A stretch of DNA of 64,000 nt from CAYMAZ01 sp964526285 (GTDB lineage Bacteria; Bacteroidota; Bacteroidia; Bacteroidales; DTU049). Positions 16,280 through 25,428 of the stretch are shown here, piece by piece (the first letter of the stretch is position 1; each line of letters starts with the position of its first letter). The position numbers were made by a program, and so were the translations under genes. Below the pieces are notes generated by a model. The model saw only the letters and a program-made list of their open reading frames with translations, did not search any database and had not been told where the DNA came from. The stretch is from the NCBI GenBank assembly GCA_964526285.1, contig CAZGIW010000007.1, positions 1 to 64,000 of the forward strand. The letters are read 5' to 3'.

Positions 16280-18589
16280 ATGAGGTTGTTGTTTGCTTTG
16301 ATGGTATTTGTTTCAACTGTGAGTTTTTCACAGACAATAGTCATCAATGAATTTATGTCTGACAACAATGCCTGGTTTTTTGATGAAGATAATGATGACA
16401 GTGACTGGATAGAAATTTTTAATGTTTCTTCTCAGCCGGTTCTTATGTCAGATTATTTTTTGTCAGATGATTATAATAATCTTCAAAAATGGAGATTTCC
16501 TGAGTTTTTGCTGCCTGCAGGGAGTTATCTTATTGTTTTTGCTTCAGGGAAGGACAGAGCAGAAGCAGGTAACCAACTTCATACAAATTTTAAAATCAGC
16601 GCATCGGGTGAACATCTTTTTTTGTCTGATTATGAAACAGTTGTACATTCCTTACCCGCTGTTTCACTTCGTGAAAATTACAGCTTTGGTTTGAATCCCA
16701 ACGGAACAGGCTTGTTACATAATTTTTCATGTCCCACTCCCGGATACAATAACGCTGAAGGAGATTTGTATTATCCTTCGTTATTTTCACATCAGGGTGG
16801 TTTTTATGAAGATGTTGTTACTCTGGAGTTGACTACCAGTAATTTACCCGGGCACATAAGATATACAACTGATGGATCTTTGCCTGATGAAAATTCTATG
16901 ATATACTCTGTGCCCCTTCTGCTTGATTCCTCATTACAGTCGCCTTCTGATATGTCATCAATTCTGTTATCTCCTCCAGAATTATTTTTTCTGCCTGAGC
17001 AAAGGCCTGAAAATGTAATTATAATCACTGCGGCCGTGTTTAATGACAGCAACAGAATTGTCAGCCATCCCGAAACACATACATATTTCATAGAATCACT
17101 GGGTGTCAGTCATCATTCTGGTTTTGCAGTGATTTCATTATCAGCGCAATACAATGATTTGTTTTGTGATACAATAGGAATTATGGTTCCGGGTATTTAT
17201 TGGGATGAAGAGAATCCCCTGTGGACAGGAAACTATTTCAATAGAGGTGATCAATGGGAGAGAGATATCAGGTTTGAGTTTTTTGATGCTGAAAACTCTT
17301 CGCAAATCAGACAGAATGCCGGATTGAGAATTCATGGAGGAAACATGAGGCGATTCTCTCAAAAGGGTCTCAGGCTATATGCAAGAGATGATTACGGAAG
17401 CAAATATTTCAATTATCGGTTCTTTCCTTCAAAAAATATAGATAAGTATAAAAGGTTGGTCCTTATTCCGTTCGCCTCCTCATGGTCTGATGCCGGTTCT
17501 GAAAATTATATTTCATTAATGTTGTCTGCGTCTCTGAATTTTGAGTCTTTGCAAATAAGACCTGCTATCCTCTATATTAATGGTGAGTACAGAGGAATGT
17601 ATTTTCTTCAGGAGCGAATTGATAAACACTTTCTCAGTGATTATCATCAATTGCCCAAAGATAGTATTGACCTGATGGAAAACTGGTCAGGATACGCTGA
17701 ATACGGAGATAATGAAGAGTTTATGAAGCTTTATTATTTTATTGAACAAAATGATTTATCAGACAGTGAAAACTATAATTATGTAAAAAGTATTATGGAT
17801 GTTGAGAGTTTTATTGATTATCAGATTTTTCAGATTTATTTGACAAATTATGACTGGCCAGCAAACAATGTGAGATGTTGGAGAGAAAGAAGAGAAGGAT
17901 CGAAGTTCAGATGGATATTTTTTGATGGTGATGCAGGACTTCATGATTTTGAATTTAATGGTTTCAATCATGCATTAAGTACTTCTGATCAAACCTGGCC
18001 CACAAACAGTATTTCTACATTGTTTTTGAGAAAACTCATGGAAAATAATACCTTCAGCGATGCTTTCTTTTCAAGGTTTGAACATCATCTGAATAACACT
18101 TTTACCTTAAACAAAGTAATTCCAGTATTTCAGCATATTTACAGTTTGATGAAGGATGAAGCTGCCCAACAATCAGCTCTTTATGGAGTGCCTGAAAGCT
18201 TTTATACATGGGCTGATGCAATGAATGAAATCAACGAATTTTTTATATTTCGTTCATGTATGATAAAAGAACATGTACGTGAACGTTTTGGAGTTAAGCT
18301 CCGTATTCCTGAGTGCGAGCCCTGGGCGTTGCAATTGTCTGACTTTTCACTGTATCCAAATCCATGTGACGGCGCTTTTACCCTTGATTTTCATTCAAAA
18401 GAAAATGGATCAGCAAAGGCTATTATATATAATGTTGAAGGTAAACAAATTGTGAGTGAAGAAGTGTATGTTTTCTCTGGATCAAACAGGCTGGAGTTTG
18501 AAATCAATGACCTGAGAACCGGTGTTTATTATGTGACAATCAGTTCTGCCAACAAATTATTTACTTCAAAATTCATTGTTATTCCCTAA
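16280..18589 (+). CDS. Secreted CotH kinase family protein with lamin-tail domain and T9SS sorting tail
   Basis: A 769-aa multidomain exported protein. The signal peptide ends at VSFSQ. Residues about 20-125 are a lamin-tail domain (IVINEFMSDN, DSDWIEIFNVS, LHTNFKIS). Residues about 178-270 are a chitobiase-like C-terminal domain (HIRYTTDGSLPD). Residues about 330-665 are the CotH kinase-like domain (GLRIHGGNMRRFSQKGLRL, YINGEYRGMYFLQERIDK, WIFFDGDAGL). The last 80 residues are a T9SS sorting domain (FSLYPNPCDGAFTLDF, GVYYVTI). The pattern fits a surface protein exported by type IX secretion. Kinase activity is shown for spore-coat CotH but is unproven for this class. Confidence 0.92.
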   Translation: MRLLFALMVFVSTVSFSQTIVINEFMSDNNAWFFDEDNDDSDWIEIFNVSSQPVLMSDYFLSDDYNNLQKWRFPEFLLPAGSYLIVFASGKDRAEAGNQLHTNFKISASGEHLFLSDYETVVHSLPAVSLRENYSFGLNPNGTGLLHNFSCPTPGYNNAEGDLYYPSLFSHQGGFYEDVVTLELTTSNLPGHIRYTTDGSLPDENSMIYSVPLLLDSSLQSPSDMSSILLSPPELFFLPEQRPENVIIITAAVFNDSNRIVSHPETHTYFIESLGVSHHSGFAVISLSAQYNDLFCDTIGIMVPGIYWDEENPLWTGNYFNRGDQWERDIRFEFFDAENSSQIRQNAGLRIHGGNMRRFSQKGLRLYARDDYGSKYFNYRFFPSKNIDKYKRLVLIPFASSWSDAGSENYISLMLSASLNFESLQIRPAILYINGEYRGMYFLQERIDKHFLSDYHQLPKDSIDLMENWSGYAEYGDNEEFMKLYYFIEQNDLSDSENYNYVKSIMDVESFIDYQIFQIYLTNYDWPANNVRCWRERREGSKFRWIFFDGDAGLHDFEFNGFNHALSTSDQTWPTNSISTLFLRKLMENNTFSDAFFSRFEHHLNNTFTLNKVIPVFQHIYSLMKDEAAQQSALYGVPESFYTWADAMNEINEFFIFRSCMIKEHVRERFGVKLRIPECEPWALQLSDFSLYPNPCDGAFTLDFHSKENGSAKAIIYNVEGKQIVSEEVYVFSGSNRLEFEINDLRTGVYYVTISSANKLFTSKFIVIP

Positions 18590-18606
18590 ACAAATTTCAT
18601 CATGTT

Positions 18607-18867
18607 ATGAAAAAACGACCTGACTTACCCAAAGAACCTGTTATGTATGACACAAAACCATGCGAAATGGACTTGAAAGCCGGAAAATATTTCTGGTGTG
18701 CATGCGGAAGAAGTAAAAAACATCCCTTTTGTGATGGATCGCACTTTGGAACAGGTATTCAGCCCAAAAGATTTTTACTTGAAACTGATGCAAAAGTGTG
18801 GCTTTGTGCCTGCAAAAAAACAAAAAATCCACCCTTTTGTGATGGGAGTCATTCCAATACAGAGTAA
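18607..18867 (+). CDS. Double CDGSH iron-sulfur domain protein
   Basis: An 86-aa protein with two CDGSH motifs. The Cys3-His ligand sets are C31, C33, C42 and H46 (CACGRSKKHPFCDGSH) and C67, C69, C78 and H82 (CACKKTKNPPFCDGSH), each expected to hold a redox-active [2Fe-2S] cluster. It has no membrane anchor, unlike mitochondrial mitoNEET, and belongs to the small bacterial two-motif type. It starts 17 bp after the CotH-family gene; whether they share a transcript is unclear. Its role is probably electron transfer or cluster donation. Confidence 0.93.
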   Translation: MKKRPDLPKEPVMYDTKPCEMDLKAGKYFWCACGRSKKHPFCDGSHFGTGIQPKRFLLETDAKVWLCACKKTKNPPFCDGSHSNTE

Positions 18868-18899
18868 ATGAGTGCGAAACTATTAGTTAGGGTTTGCTG

Positions 18900-19472
18900 T
18901 TATTTAAATTTTACTAAACCTGAAATTCTTCTTCTTCGCCTTTCTGCAACTGGAAAAACTCCATCAGCTGAAGTTCTTACATCTTCAATTGTATAGAATG
19001 TATGTTCGTCAAATTGCCTGATGGTTTGAAGAAAATCATTCAGGTTCTTTCTGTTGATAATAGAAAATAAAATTTTGACAGGTCCCCGTGTCCCATGTGC
19101 ATCCATAATTGTCAACCCAAACCCCCGGTTTGAAAGCTCCTTTACAATGTTTTCTGTATCATGTCTTGGAAAAACACGAATAACAACTTTGCCCAATGAT
19201 AGTTTTTCTTCAAGTCTTAGCCCGATATAGTTCCCAAGGGCAAATCCCAAAGCATAGGCAAAATAATAAAAATAATTATCCAGCTTTTGGAAAATCTGAC
19301 TCACTGCAATGATCCATATTAGTACTTCAAAAAATCCCATAATGGGTGCAATGTTTTTATAGCCTTTACTCAGATATACAAGCCTGAGTGTCCCGATTGT
19401 CTGGTCTGCAATTCTTGATAATATTATCAAAAGGGGGACAATGACCCATGAGAAGAAATCAAAATGTTCCAT
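18900..19472 (-). CDS. UPF0316 (DUF2179/DUF5698) membrane protein
   Basis: A 190-aa protein with three N-terminal membrane helices (about 8-28, 37-55 and 60-82) in which RIADQTIGTLRLVYLSKG is the family signature, followed by a soluble DUF2179-like C-terminal domain (KVVIRVFPRHDTENIVKELS, GPVKILFSIINRK). The family is widespread and uncharacterised. The longest frame starts at 19499, but a minus-strand -7 box spans 19497-19504, so the ATG at 19472 is preferred. The arginine run near the C-terminus is a local oddity. Confidence 0.88.
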   Translation of the reverse strand: MEHFDFFSWVIVPLLIILSRIADQTIGTLRLVYLSKGYKNIAPIMGFFEVLIWIIAVSQIFQKLDNYFYYFAYALGFALGNYIGLRLEEKLSLGKVVIRVFPRHDTENIVKELSNRGFGLTIMDAHGTRGPVKILFSIINRKNLNDFLQTIRQFDEHTFYTIEDVRTSADGVFPVAERRRRRISGLVKFK

Positions 19473-19496
19473 AGCGAATTGATTAAAAAAATTACA

Positions 19497-19504
19497 CAAA
19501 ATTA
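19497..19504 (-). promoter_or_regulatory. -7 box TAATTTTG upstream of UPF0316 gene
   Basis: A TAnnTTTG match on the minus strand ending 24 nt before the start at 19472. It overlaps the first codon of the longest frame. Confidence 0.6.
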
Positions 19505-19551
19505 AGAAAAAGAATTACCTGTAAACGGTTTTTTTTCGGTTGATGAGATGA

Positions 19552-22500
19552 TTAATGAACAACTGTTATTGTACCGCTCATGGTTTGCCGGCTCTCTCCG
19601 GCAAAAGTATATCTCAGCATATATGAATACACCCCTGGTTCAACAGTTTGACCCTTGTATGTGCCATCCCATCCTGTGCTCAGGGTTTCTGTCTGGAATA
19701 CAATTTCTCCCCAGCGATTATAAACTTTAAATTCAATATATTCAAGTCCGTTGCCTCTCACATACAGAACATCGTTGTCACCATCTCCGTTGGGAGAGAA
19801 TACATTCGGAATGTAAATATGGGCTGAGTAACAGTCATTGAGAGCTGCTTCAATCTCGATGTCTCCGCTTTCACTACAACTGTTGGCATCAGAAACCTGA
19901 ACAACATATGTGCCTGGTGCCAAATCAGTTAATGTTTCATCTATAGCACCATGATTCCAGCTGACAGAATAAGGGCTTGATCCTCCTGAAATTGCTATAC
20001 TTACGGATGCATCATGAGCACCTGCACAAGATTCGGGAGTAACTGTAAAATTCAAAACAGGTGCTTCATACACGGTGATATACGTGGTGTCTGAATCTCC
20101 GCATAAACCGCTGATAGTGTATGCAACTTCATGTGTGCCTGCGCCGGCAACTGATGGATCAAATGTGCCCGAAACGGCATTTGAAATTCCTGTTCCTGAC
20201 CATGTGCCTCCAGACTCTGATGCTGTCATTGTTATTGAATTATCATTACTGCAAAATGGCCCTGCACTTACAATTGTTGCATCTGCCCAGGGCTCTTCTG
20301 TCATTGTTATTGTTGCACTTCCACTGCACCCTTCATTATCTGTTACTGTAACAGAGTAAGTTCCGGCTGTTGTTACTGTATATGTCTGACCACTGCCCGA
20401 AGGATTCCAGTCGTAAATGGCATATCCGGCTCCGGCATCCAGTATGTGATTTGTCCCTTCACAGAAAATTGTTGTGGAACCAAGATCAACCACAGGAGCA
20501 GGATGTACAATAACTGTTACAGTGTCAGCATCACCACAGGCTCCCAAAATTGTATAAATAATCTGATGAGAACCAGCTCCTGCAACCGAAGGATCAAATG
20601 CCCCTGTGGCAGGGTTTGTAATTCCATTGCCCGACCATGTGCCACCCGCATCTGTTGAAGTGAAGTTTACAGGACTTGAATTGCTGCAATATTCAATCCC
20701 CGATGTGATGGTTGCATCCATCTGGTTGACCACAGTTACAATAATTTCATCAGTCCCCTCACATGAATTTGCATCAGTCACAGTAACTCCATATGTTCCG
20801 CTTGTGCTCACATCCAAAGTGGGATTTGAACCTGCCGGTGACCATTGATAGGTTGTATATCCGGCTCCCGGATCAAGTGTTAACACTGTTCCCAGACAAA
20901 TGGTTGTGTCAGGCCCTAAATTGAATACTGGCGCCTGATGTACAGTCACATTTACAGTGTCAGCATCACCACACAATCCTGTAATTTCGTAAATAATCTG
21001 ATGAGAACCAGCTCCTGCAACCGAAGGATCAAATGCCCCTGTGGCAGGGTTTGTAATTCCATTGCCCGACCATGTGCCACCCGCATCTGTTGAAGTGAAG
21101 TTTACAGGACTTGAATTGCTGCAATATTCAATCCCCGATGTGATGGTTGCATCCATCTGGTTGACCACAGTTACAATAATTTCATCAGTCCCCTCACATG
21201 AATTTGCATCAGTCACAGTAACTCCATATGTTCCGCTTGTGCTCACATCCAAAGTGGGATTTGAACCTGCCGGTGACCATTGATAGGTTGTATATCCGGC
21301 TCCCGGATCAAGTGTTAACACTGTTCCCAGACAAATGGTTGTGTCAGGCCCCAGATATGGGTCAGGCAAAGCATGAACTGTCACTGTAACTGATTGGGTA
21401 GCAGTACAGTTGAAAGCGTTTGTGATTGTGACAGTATATGTTGTTGAGGCAGATGGAGATGCAACAGGATTTGATATAGCCGGATTTGAAAGACTGCCAC
21501 CATTTGACCAGGAATATGTGCCGCCTCCGGATGCGATGAGTTGTACGCTTTCTCCGGCGCAAATTGATGTGTCTGCTGAAATTCCTGCTATAATTTCTGA
21601 TACTACAACTGTCACAGAATCAATGCTCTCACAAGCTCCTTCAGTGGCAGTAACATAATATGTTGTGGTTGTTAGCGGACTTGCCACAGGATTTGGAATA
21701 TTTGCATTATTCAGTGTGCCCGATGGACTCCATGTGTATGAAACACCTCCTGAAGCTCCAAGTTGAACACTGCTGCCAGCACAAATAGTGGTATCAGGAG
21801 AAGCAACACAGATGGGACCTGAGATATTAATAATCACAGGAACCCTGTACCAGCCTGGACAAAATCCCACCCACACAGTGTCAGAATTACTTGCGTTGGT
21901 AATGGAATAGGTAACTCCTGTATGAATCACACTTCCTGCAGCAGCCTGATCCCACCAGATAATCTGTGTTCCGCCGGGGACAAAACCGCTTAATAATGCG
22001 GTAATATCAATATCATCACCCAAACATGCATTAATTGGACTGGGAACTGTGAGAACAGTGGGAGTGATGGTTGCATCATGCTCTCCGTTGCCGCCTGCCG
22101 TGGCGCCATTGGGAGGAAACTCTGTAAGTCCTGATGAATTGGTTGTACCATTTGCACCTCCATTTGCTTGCCTTGTTGGTGTACCGGCTGAAATGGCAAT
22201 ATAACCACCACCACCACCACCACCTGGACCTTCGGCTTCATGATTGCCGGTCATAATTCCTTCCTGAATAATTTGATTTCCTCCATTTCCTCCGTTGGCT
22301 GTGATTGATACTCCCGAAACAGTTCCGTGAATATTCACGATAATTGTACCTCCTGCACCTGCACCGCCTGATCCATCTGTTCCAGTTATTTCATTAAAGC
22401 CTGGTGCAGCTCCGAGAGCAGGATACCCATCCTGTCCGTTTGAGTTTATTGTTCCACTGCCACTTATATCGCCATATCCCAAAATATAAACAAGGCCACC

Positions 22501-23643
22501 ACCGTTTCCGCCAGAGCCTCCATCGTCATTATTTTGATGACCTGCACCACCGCCACCTCCCAGAAAGATTTTCCCTGTGCTGTATTCCAGGGGACGACCA
22601 CCCAAACCTCCCTCAACTCTTCTGTTGTCCATACCCCAAAGAGTGTTTCCAGGTGCTGTAGTAAGGGCATCTCTATTGTTAATTGAAAAAGTATAACCTC
22701 CTTTTCCCCCGCCAGTGCTCGTGTGAGTAGCAAATCCTGCCGATTCCAGATTCCAGGCGGTAATCCAGTTGGGATTGGAAATATCTGGATTTCCATATCC
22801 TGACCATGATGCAGTATCACCGCCGTTACCGCCTCCTCCACCGCCAGCATTGTGCATATTGCCACCACCACCACCATTGGCAGGCGCGCCTTTGCAATAC
22901 ATGCCGCCACCAAGTGCTTCATATTCAGATTGATATCCTGAAATGCTTTCCCCTTTTTCGGCTCCTTCCTCAAAACTAAAATGACTCCATTGTCCTCCTC
23001 CATAACCGCCGGAATTGGTTTGTGCAATGCCTCCTCTGAAACCTCTGTGGTCGGCATGAATCCTTGCACCGGCTGCAATTGAAATATTCTGGTCAACTTC
23101 ACAAACCACAATTCCACCTGATGTGCCGTTCCATGCATCACATGTTATGCTTGCAGGGGCGTTGATTGTGAGAGAATTATAACGAGGAACACGAATTACC
23201 TGTACTTTCCAGGAGGCAGTATAATTTAACCGCAATCCACATGTGAGATCAATGATATTACCACCTGCAACACCGGCAACTTCAACAAATTCATAATTTC
23301 CACAATTATTATAATTCATGATGGTCCCCCATGAATCATCATAGGGTTTACCATTATGTGGATTACTACTAGAAGGAAATGAATTCAAAGTAACACCCTG
23401 CATTTGAATAATCATGAGCAAATCGCCGGCTTCCAGTGGTCCTGAAAATCTACCGTTTGCATTGAGATTATTTGACTGAACAATCAATGTTGTGGCACCA
23501 GTACCCGCATCAGATGTAAGTCGGGTGTATTCATTCACCACAAGGTCGGCGACAGTAACTGTAAAATTACCGTGTTTTCCCTTTTGTGAAAATGCCTGAA
23601 AAACTATTGAAAGAATAAAAATCAATAAAACAAATCGTTTCAT
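19552..23643 (-). CDS. Large surface protein with Ig/PKD-like repeats, SprB repeat and gliding-motility-type C-terminal domain
   Basis: A 1363-aa exported protein. The signal peptide ends at FQAFSQ. Residues about 25-540 are a glycine-rich region (runs such as GGGGGAGHQNNDDGG) that may form a beta-solenoid or fibre. Several Ig-like/PKD-like repeats (about 550-1200) with CxxxxV and TYxVTVTD patterns follow. Near the C-terminus there is a SprB-type repeat (GGSSPYSVSWNHG, LAPGTYVVQVSD) and a terminal CHU_C domain (IPNVFSPNGDGDNDVL, VYNRWGEIVF), which directs type IX export. One 120-aa block occurs twice, matching a 362-bp DNA duplication. It is probably an adhesin or motility-surface filament. 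Start at 23643 because the signal peptide begins there. Confidence 0.9.
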   Translation of the reverse strand: MKRFVLLIFILSIVFQAFSQKGKHGNFTVTVADLVVNEYTRLTSDAGTGATTLIVQSNNLNANGRFSGPLEAGDLLMIIQMQGVTLNSFPSSSNPHNGKPYDDSWGTIMNYNNCGNYEFVEVAGVAGGNIIDLTCGLRLNYTASWKVQVIRVPRYNSLTINAPASITCDAWNGTSGGIVVCEVDQNISIAAGARIHADHRGFRGGIAQTNSGGYGGGQWSHFSFEEGAEKGESISGYQSEYEALGGGMYCKGAPANGGGGGNMHNAGGGGGGNGGDTASWSGYGNPDISNPNWITAWNLESAGFATHTSTGGGKGGYTFSINNRDALTTAPGNTLWGMDNRRVEGGLGGRPLEYSTGKIFLGGGGGAGHQNNDDGGSGGNGGGLVYILGYGDISGSGTINSNGQDGYPALGAAPGFNEITGTDGSGGAGAGGTIIVNIHGTVSGVSITANGGNGGNQIIQEGIMTGNHEAEGPGGGGGGGYIAISAGTPTRQANGGANGTTNSSGLTEFPPNGATAGGNGEHDATITPTVLTVPSPINACLGDDIDITALLSGFVPGGTQIIWWDQAAAGSVIHTGVTYSITNASNSDTVWVGFCPGWYRVPVIINISGPICVASPDTTICAGSSVQLGASGGVSYTWSPSGTLNNANIPNPVASPLTTTTYYVTATEGACESIDSVTVVVSEIIAGISADTSICAGESVQLIASGGGTYSWSNGGSLSNPAISNPVASPSASTTYTVTITNAFNCTATQSVTVTVHALPDPYLGPDTTICLGTVLTLDPGAGYTTYQWSPAGSNPTLDVSTSGTYGVTVTDANSCEGTDEIIVTVVNQMDATITSGIEYCSNSSPVNFTSTDAGGTWSGNGITNPATGAFDPSVAGAGSHQIIYEITGLCGDADTVNVTVHQAPVFNLGPDTTICLGTVLTLDPGAGYTTYQWSPAGSNPTLDVSTSGTYGVTVTDANSCEGTDEIIVTVVNQMDATITSGIEYCSNSSPVNFTSTDAGGTWSGNGITNPATGAFDPSVAGAGSHQIIYTILGACGDADTVTVIVHPAPVVDLGSTTIFCEGTNHILDAGAGYAIYDWNPSGSGQTYTVTTAGTYSVTVTDNEGCSGSATITMTEEPWADATIVSAGPFCSNDNSITMTASESGGTWSGTGISNAVSGTFDPSVAGAGTHEVAYTISGLCGDSDTTYITVYEAPVLNFTVTPESCAGAHDASVSIAISGGSSPYSVSWNHGAIDETLTDLAPGTYVVQVSDANSCSESGDIEIEAALNDCYSAHIYIPNVFSPNGDGDNDVLYVRGNGLEYIEFKVYNRWGEIVFQTETLSTGWDGTYKGQTVEPGVYSYMLRYTFAGESRQTMSGTITVVH
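20555..20916. repeat. 362-bp direct repeat inside surface-protein gene, copy 1
   Basis: This block appears identical base for base to 20990-21351, with a period of 435 bp (145 codons), so the frame is kept. It encodes one Ig-like repeat plus part of the next. The sequence diverges immediately outside both ends. Confidence 0.9.
20990..21351. repeat. 362-bp direct repeat inside surface-protein gene, copy 2
   Basis: Second copy of the block at 20555-20916. Identity including synonymous positions points to a recent duplication or gene conversion rather than conserved protein function. Confidence 0.9.
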
Positions 23644-23720
23644 GTTGCAAAGAATTAGTGATTTCAAAAATTTAAGACAGCAATTATTTTAATAAGTTGT
23701 ATTTGTCGTTAATTTTTTTG

Positions 23721-23728
23721 CAAATATA
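23721..23728 (-). promoter_or_regulatory. -7 box TATATTTG upstream of large surface-protein gene
   Basis: A TAnnTTTG match on the minus strand, 77 nt before the start at 23643. The intervening leader is AT-rich without an obvious fold. Confidence 0.45.
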
Positions 23729-23813
23729 TAATATTAAGAACTCAGGAAATTATATTTATAAATGAATACTATTGTTTCTATTACTTAACCATGGCTATTA
23801 ATCCTGTTATTCT

Positions 23814-23821
23814 TATTTTTG
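23814..23821 (+). promoter_or_regulatory. -7 box TATTTTTG upstream of prmC
   Basis: A TAnnTTTG match ending 11 nt before GTG 23833. It lies inside the 5' end of the longest open frame (from 23791), implying that translation begins at the GTG. Confidence 0.6.
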
Positions 23822-23832
23822 CAAAAAAAAAG

Positions 23833-24702
23833 GTGACTTTCTCACAATATAAGAATTTTTTGTTTGAACAACTTGATGGGTTTTATACGCTCACAGAGTT
23901 GAAGATAATCTGGTCTGTACTGGTTTATCGTTTTTGTGGATTATCTCATTTGCAGCTCATGACTATGGGAGAAAAACCAATACATGATGTTCATTTTTCC
24001 TTTTTGAATCAGGCAGTGAAACGAATGCAGCAACATGAACCTCTGGAATATGTCACCGGAGAGGCACAGTTTTTAAACCTGCGAATATGGGTAAACCCAT
24101 CGGTTTTGATTCCAAGGCCAGAAACAGAAGAATTGTTCATGATAGTGAAAGAATATTTTTCAGGAAGACCTGAACCCATGCAGATAATTGATCTTGGAAC
24201 AGGAAGTGGTTGTATTGCCATAGCCTTAAAATCGCTTTATACAAATTCAACTGTAGCAGCCACAGATATTGACCCATGTGCGGTTTCAACAGCACGCTTT
24301 AATGCGAATTTAAATCGTTTGGATGTGAAGCTTTTTGTACATGATATGCTCAATGATGAAGAACTACCTGTAACAGAAGATATGGATGTTATTGTGAGCA
24401 ACCCACCCTATGTGCTTAAGTCCGAACAAGCAGAAATAAAGCAGCGCGTAAAGAATTATGAACCACATCTGGCATTGTTTGCAAAAGAAGAAAATCCTTT
24501 GAAGTTTTATTCTGTGTGTAAAGATTATGTATTTCGTTATCTGAAACCCGGAGGTTTATTTGTTTTTGAAATCAACGAAAATCTGAATAAAGAGGTGTTT
24601 GAATTGTTTCAGGATTTTAAGGATGAATTATCTGATATTGAGATTATAAAAGACTCTTTCGGCAAACATAGATTTGTAAAAGGAGTGAAAAGAGAAACAT
24701 AG
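23833..24702 (+). CDS. prmC: Peptide chain release factor N5-glutamine methyltransferase
   Basis: A 289-aa protein from GTG 23833. The N-terminal helical domain ends with EYVTGEAQF and the IPRPETE motif (residues about 94-99). The SAM-binding domain has DLGTGSGCIAIAL (about 120-132) and the catalytic SNPPYV (NPPY about 190-193) that binds the glutamine amide. It methylates the GGQ glutamine of RF1 and RF2. An in-frame ATG at 23791 is rejected because a consensus -7 box lies between it and the GTG. The gene is divergent from the large surface-protein gene. Confidence 0.92.
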   Translation: MTFSQYKNFLFEQLDGFYTLTELKIIWSVLVYRFCGLSHLQLMTMGEKPIHDVHFSFLNQAVKRMQQHEPLEYVTGEAQFLNLRIWVNPSVLIPRPETEELFMIVKEYFSGRPEPMQIIDLGTGSGCIAIALKSLYTNSTVAATDIDPCAVSTARFNANLNRLDVKLFVHDMLNDEELPVTEDMDVIVSNPPYVLKSEQAEIKQRVKNYEPHLALFAKEENPLKFYSVCKDYVFRYLKPGGLFVFEINENLNKEVFELFQDFKDELSDIEIIKDSFGKHRFVKGVKRET

Positions 24703-24943
24703 CCTTTTGTATTGCCTGTATTTTGTGCAATCACAAAAATGTACTGAGCAATTACCTTTTTTTAGCTTATGAATCAATGCATTGATTGGAAAATGTCTGA
24801 TATTAAATGTTATTTTTAAAAGACATAATGGGTTTGATTTTGGCTTTTTTACCAAAGTTTACATTTTAATTGTTTCAGATATTAAACTTTTTATTAATAT
24901 TGCAATCAAAAGAACTGTTTTTGGAAATTAAAAAAAAACTCAT

Positions 24944-25405
24944 ATGAAAAAACACATTCAATTTATTTTAATTCTTTTATTAACAGGGGCACTTTCTCTC
25001 TCTGCCCAAAGTGGCTCAGGGTATCCTGAAATTCAACGATCAACCGATTGGGTTTTATATCAGGAAGCTGATGGAGTTCAATTGTTTTACAGGTTTGCAG
25101 AATGTAATCTTCCTTCCGAAGGATATTATAGAGAAAAAGTTTTATTAAAATTAGTAAACATTACAAATTTAGAGAAAACAGTTGACTGGGATGTAGTTCT
25201 ATGGTATGGGCCCAATTGCGTTAATTGTGACGAAGCCAACCCTGAGCAGCACAAGACAGTTGTATTAGCTCCTGGAACTACGAGAGAAGCCACATGTGAA
25301 CTGGACAAAAACTTTGAATTGAAATTGTTTTCAAGATTTCTCAATTATCAGCTTGACGATTGGGTTCTAACACATTTTGAGCTTAGAAATTTTACAGTGA
25401 AATAG
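24944..25405 (+). CDS. Hypothetical secreted protein, tandem paralogue 1
   Basis: A 153-aa protein with a signal peptide ending at SLSAQ. The mature part is one compact domain with QRSTDWVLYQEADGVQLFYR, a YREKVLLKLVN strand, TVDWDVVLWYG and a C-terminal DDWVLTHFELRNF. I do not recognise the family. A clear paralogue (27419-27880) has the same length and the same aromatic and acidic signature, and each copy sits directly in front of a PKD/CHU_C surface protein. Constant pairing suggests that the two products act together, for example as a periplasmic or surface partner. A 241-bp AT-rich gap precedes it, with no firm promoter seen. Confidence 0.75.
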   Translation: MKKHIQFILILLLTGALSLSAQSGSGYPEIQRSTDWVLYQEADGVQLFYRFAECNLPSEGYYREKVLLKLVNITNLEKTVDWDVVLWYGPNCVNCDEANPEQHKTVVLAPGTTREATCELDKNFELKLFSRFLNYQLDDWVLTHFELRNFTVK

Positions 25406-25428
25406 ATTATTATTAAAAAATACTGATT

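Noticed and set aside
20555..21351. CRISPR array in the 362-bp repeats
   Set aside because: The repeats are far too long, there are only two copies, and they are inside a protein-coding frame with preserved reading phase.
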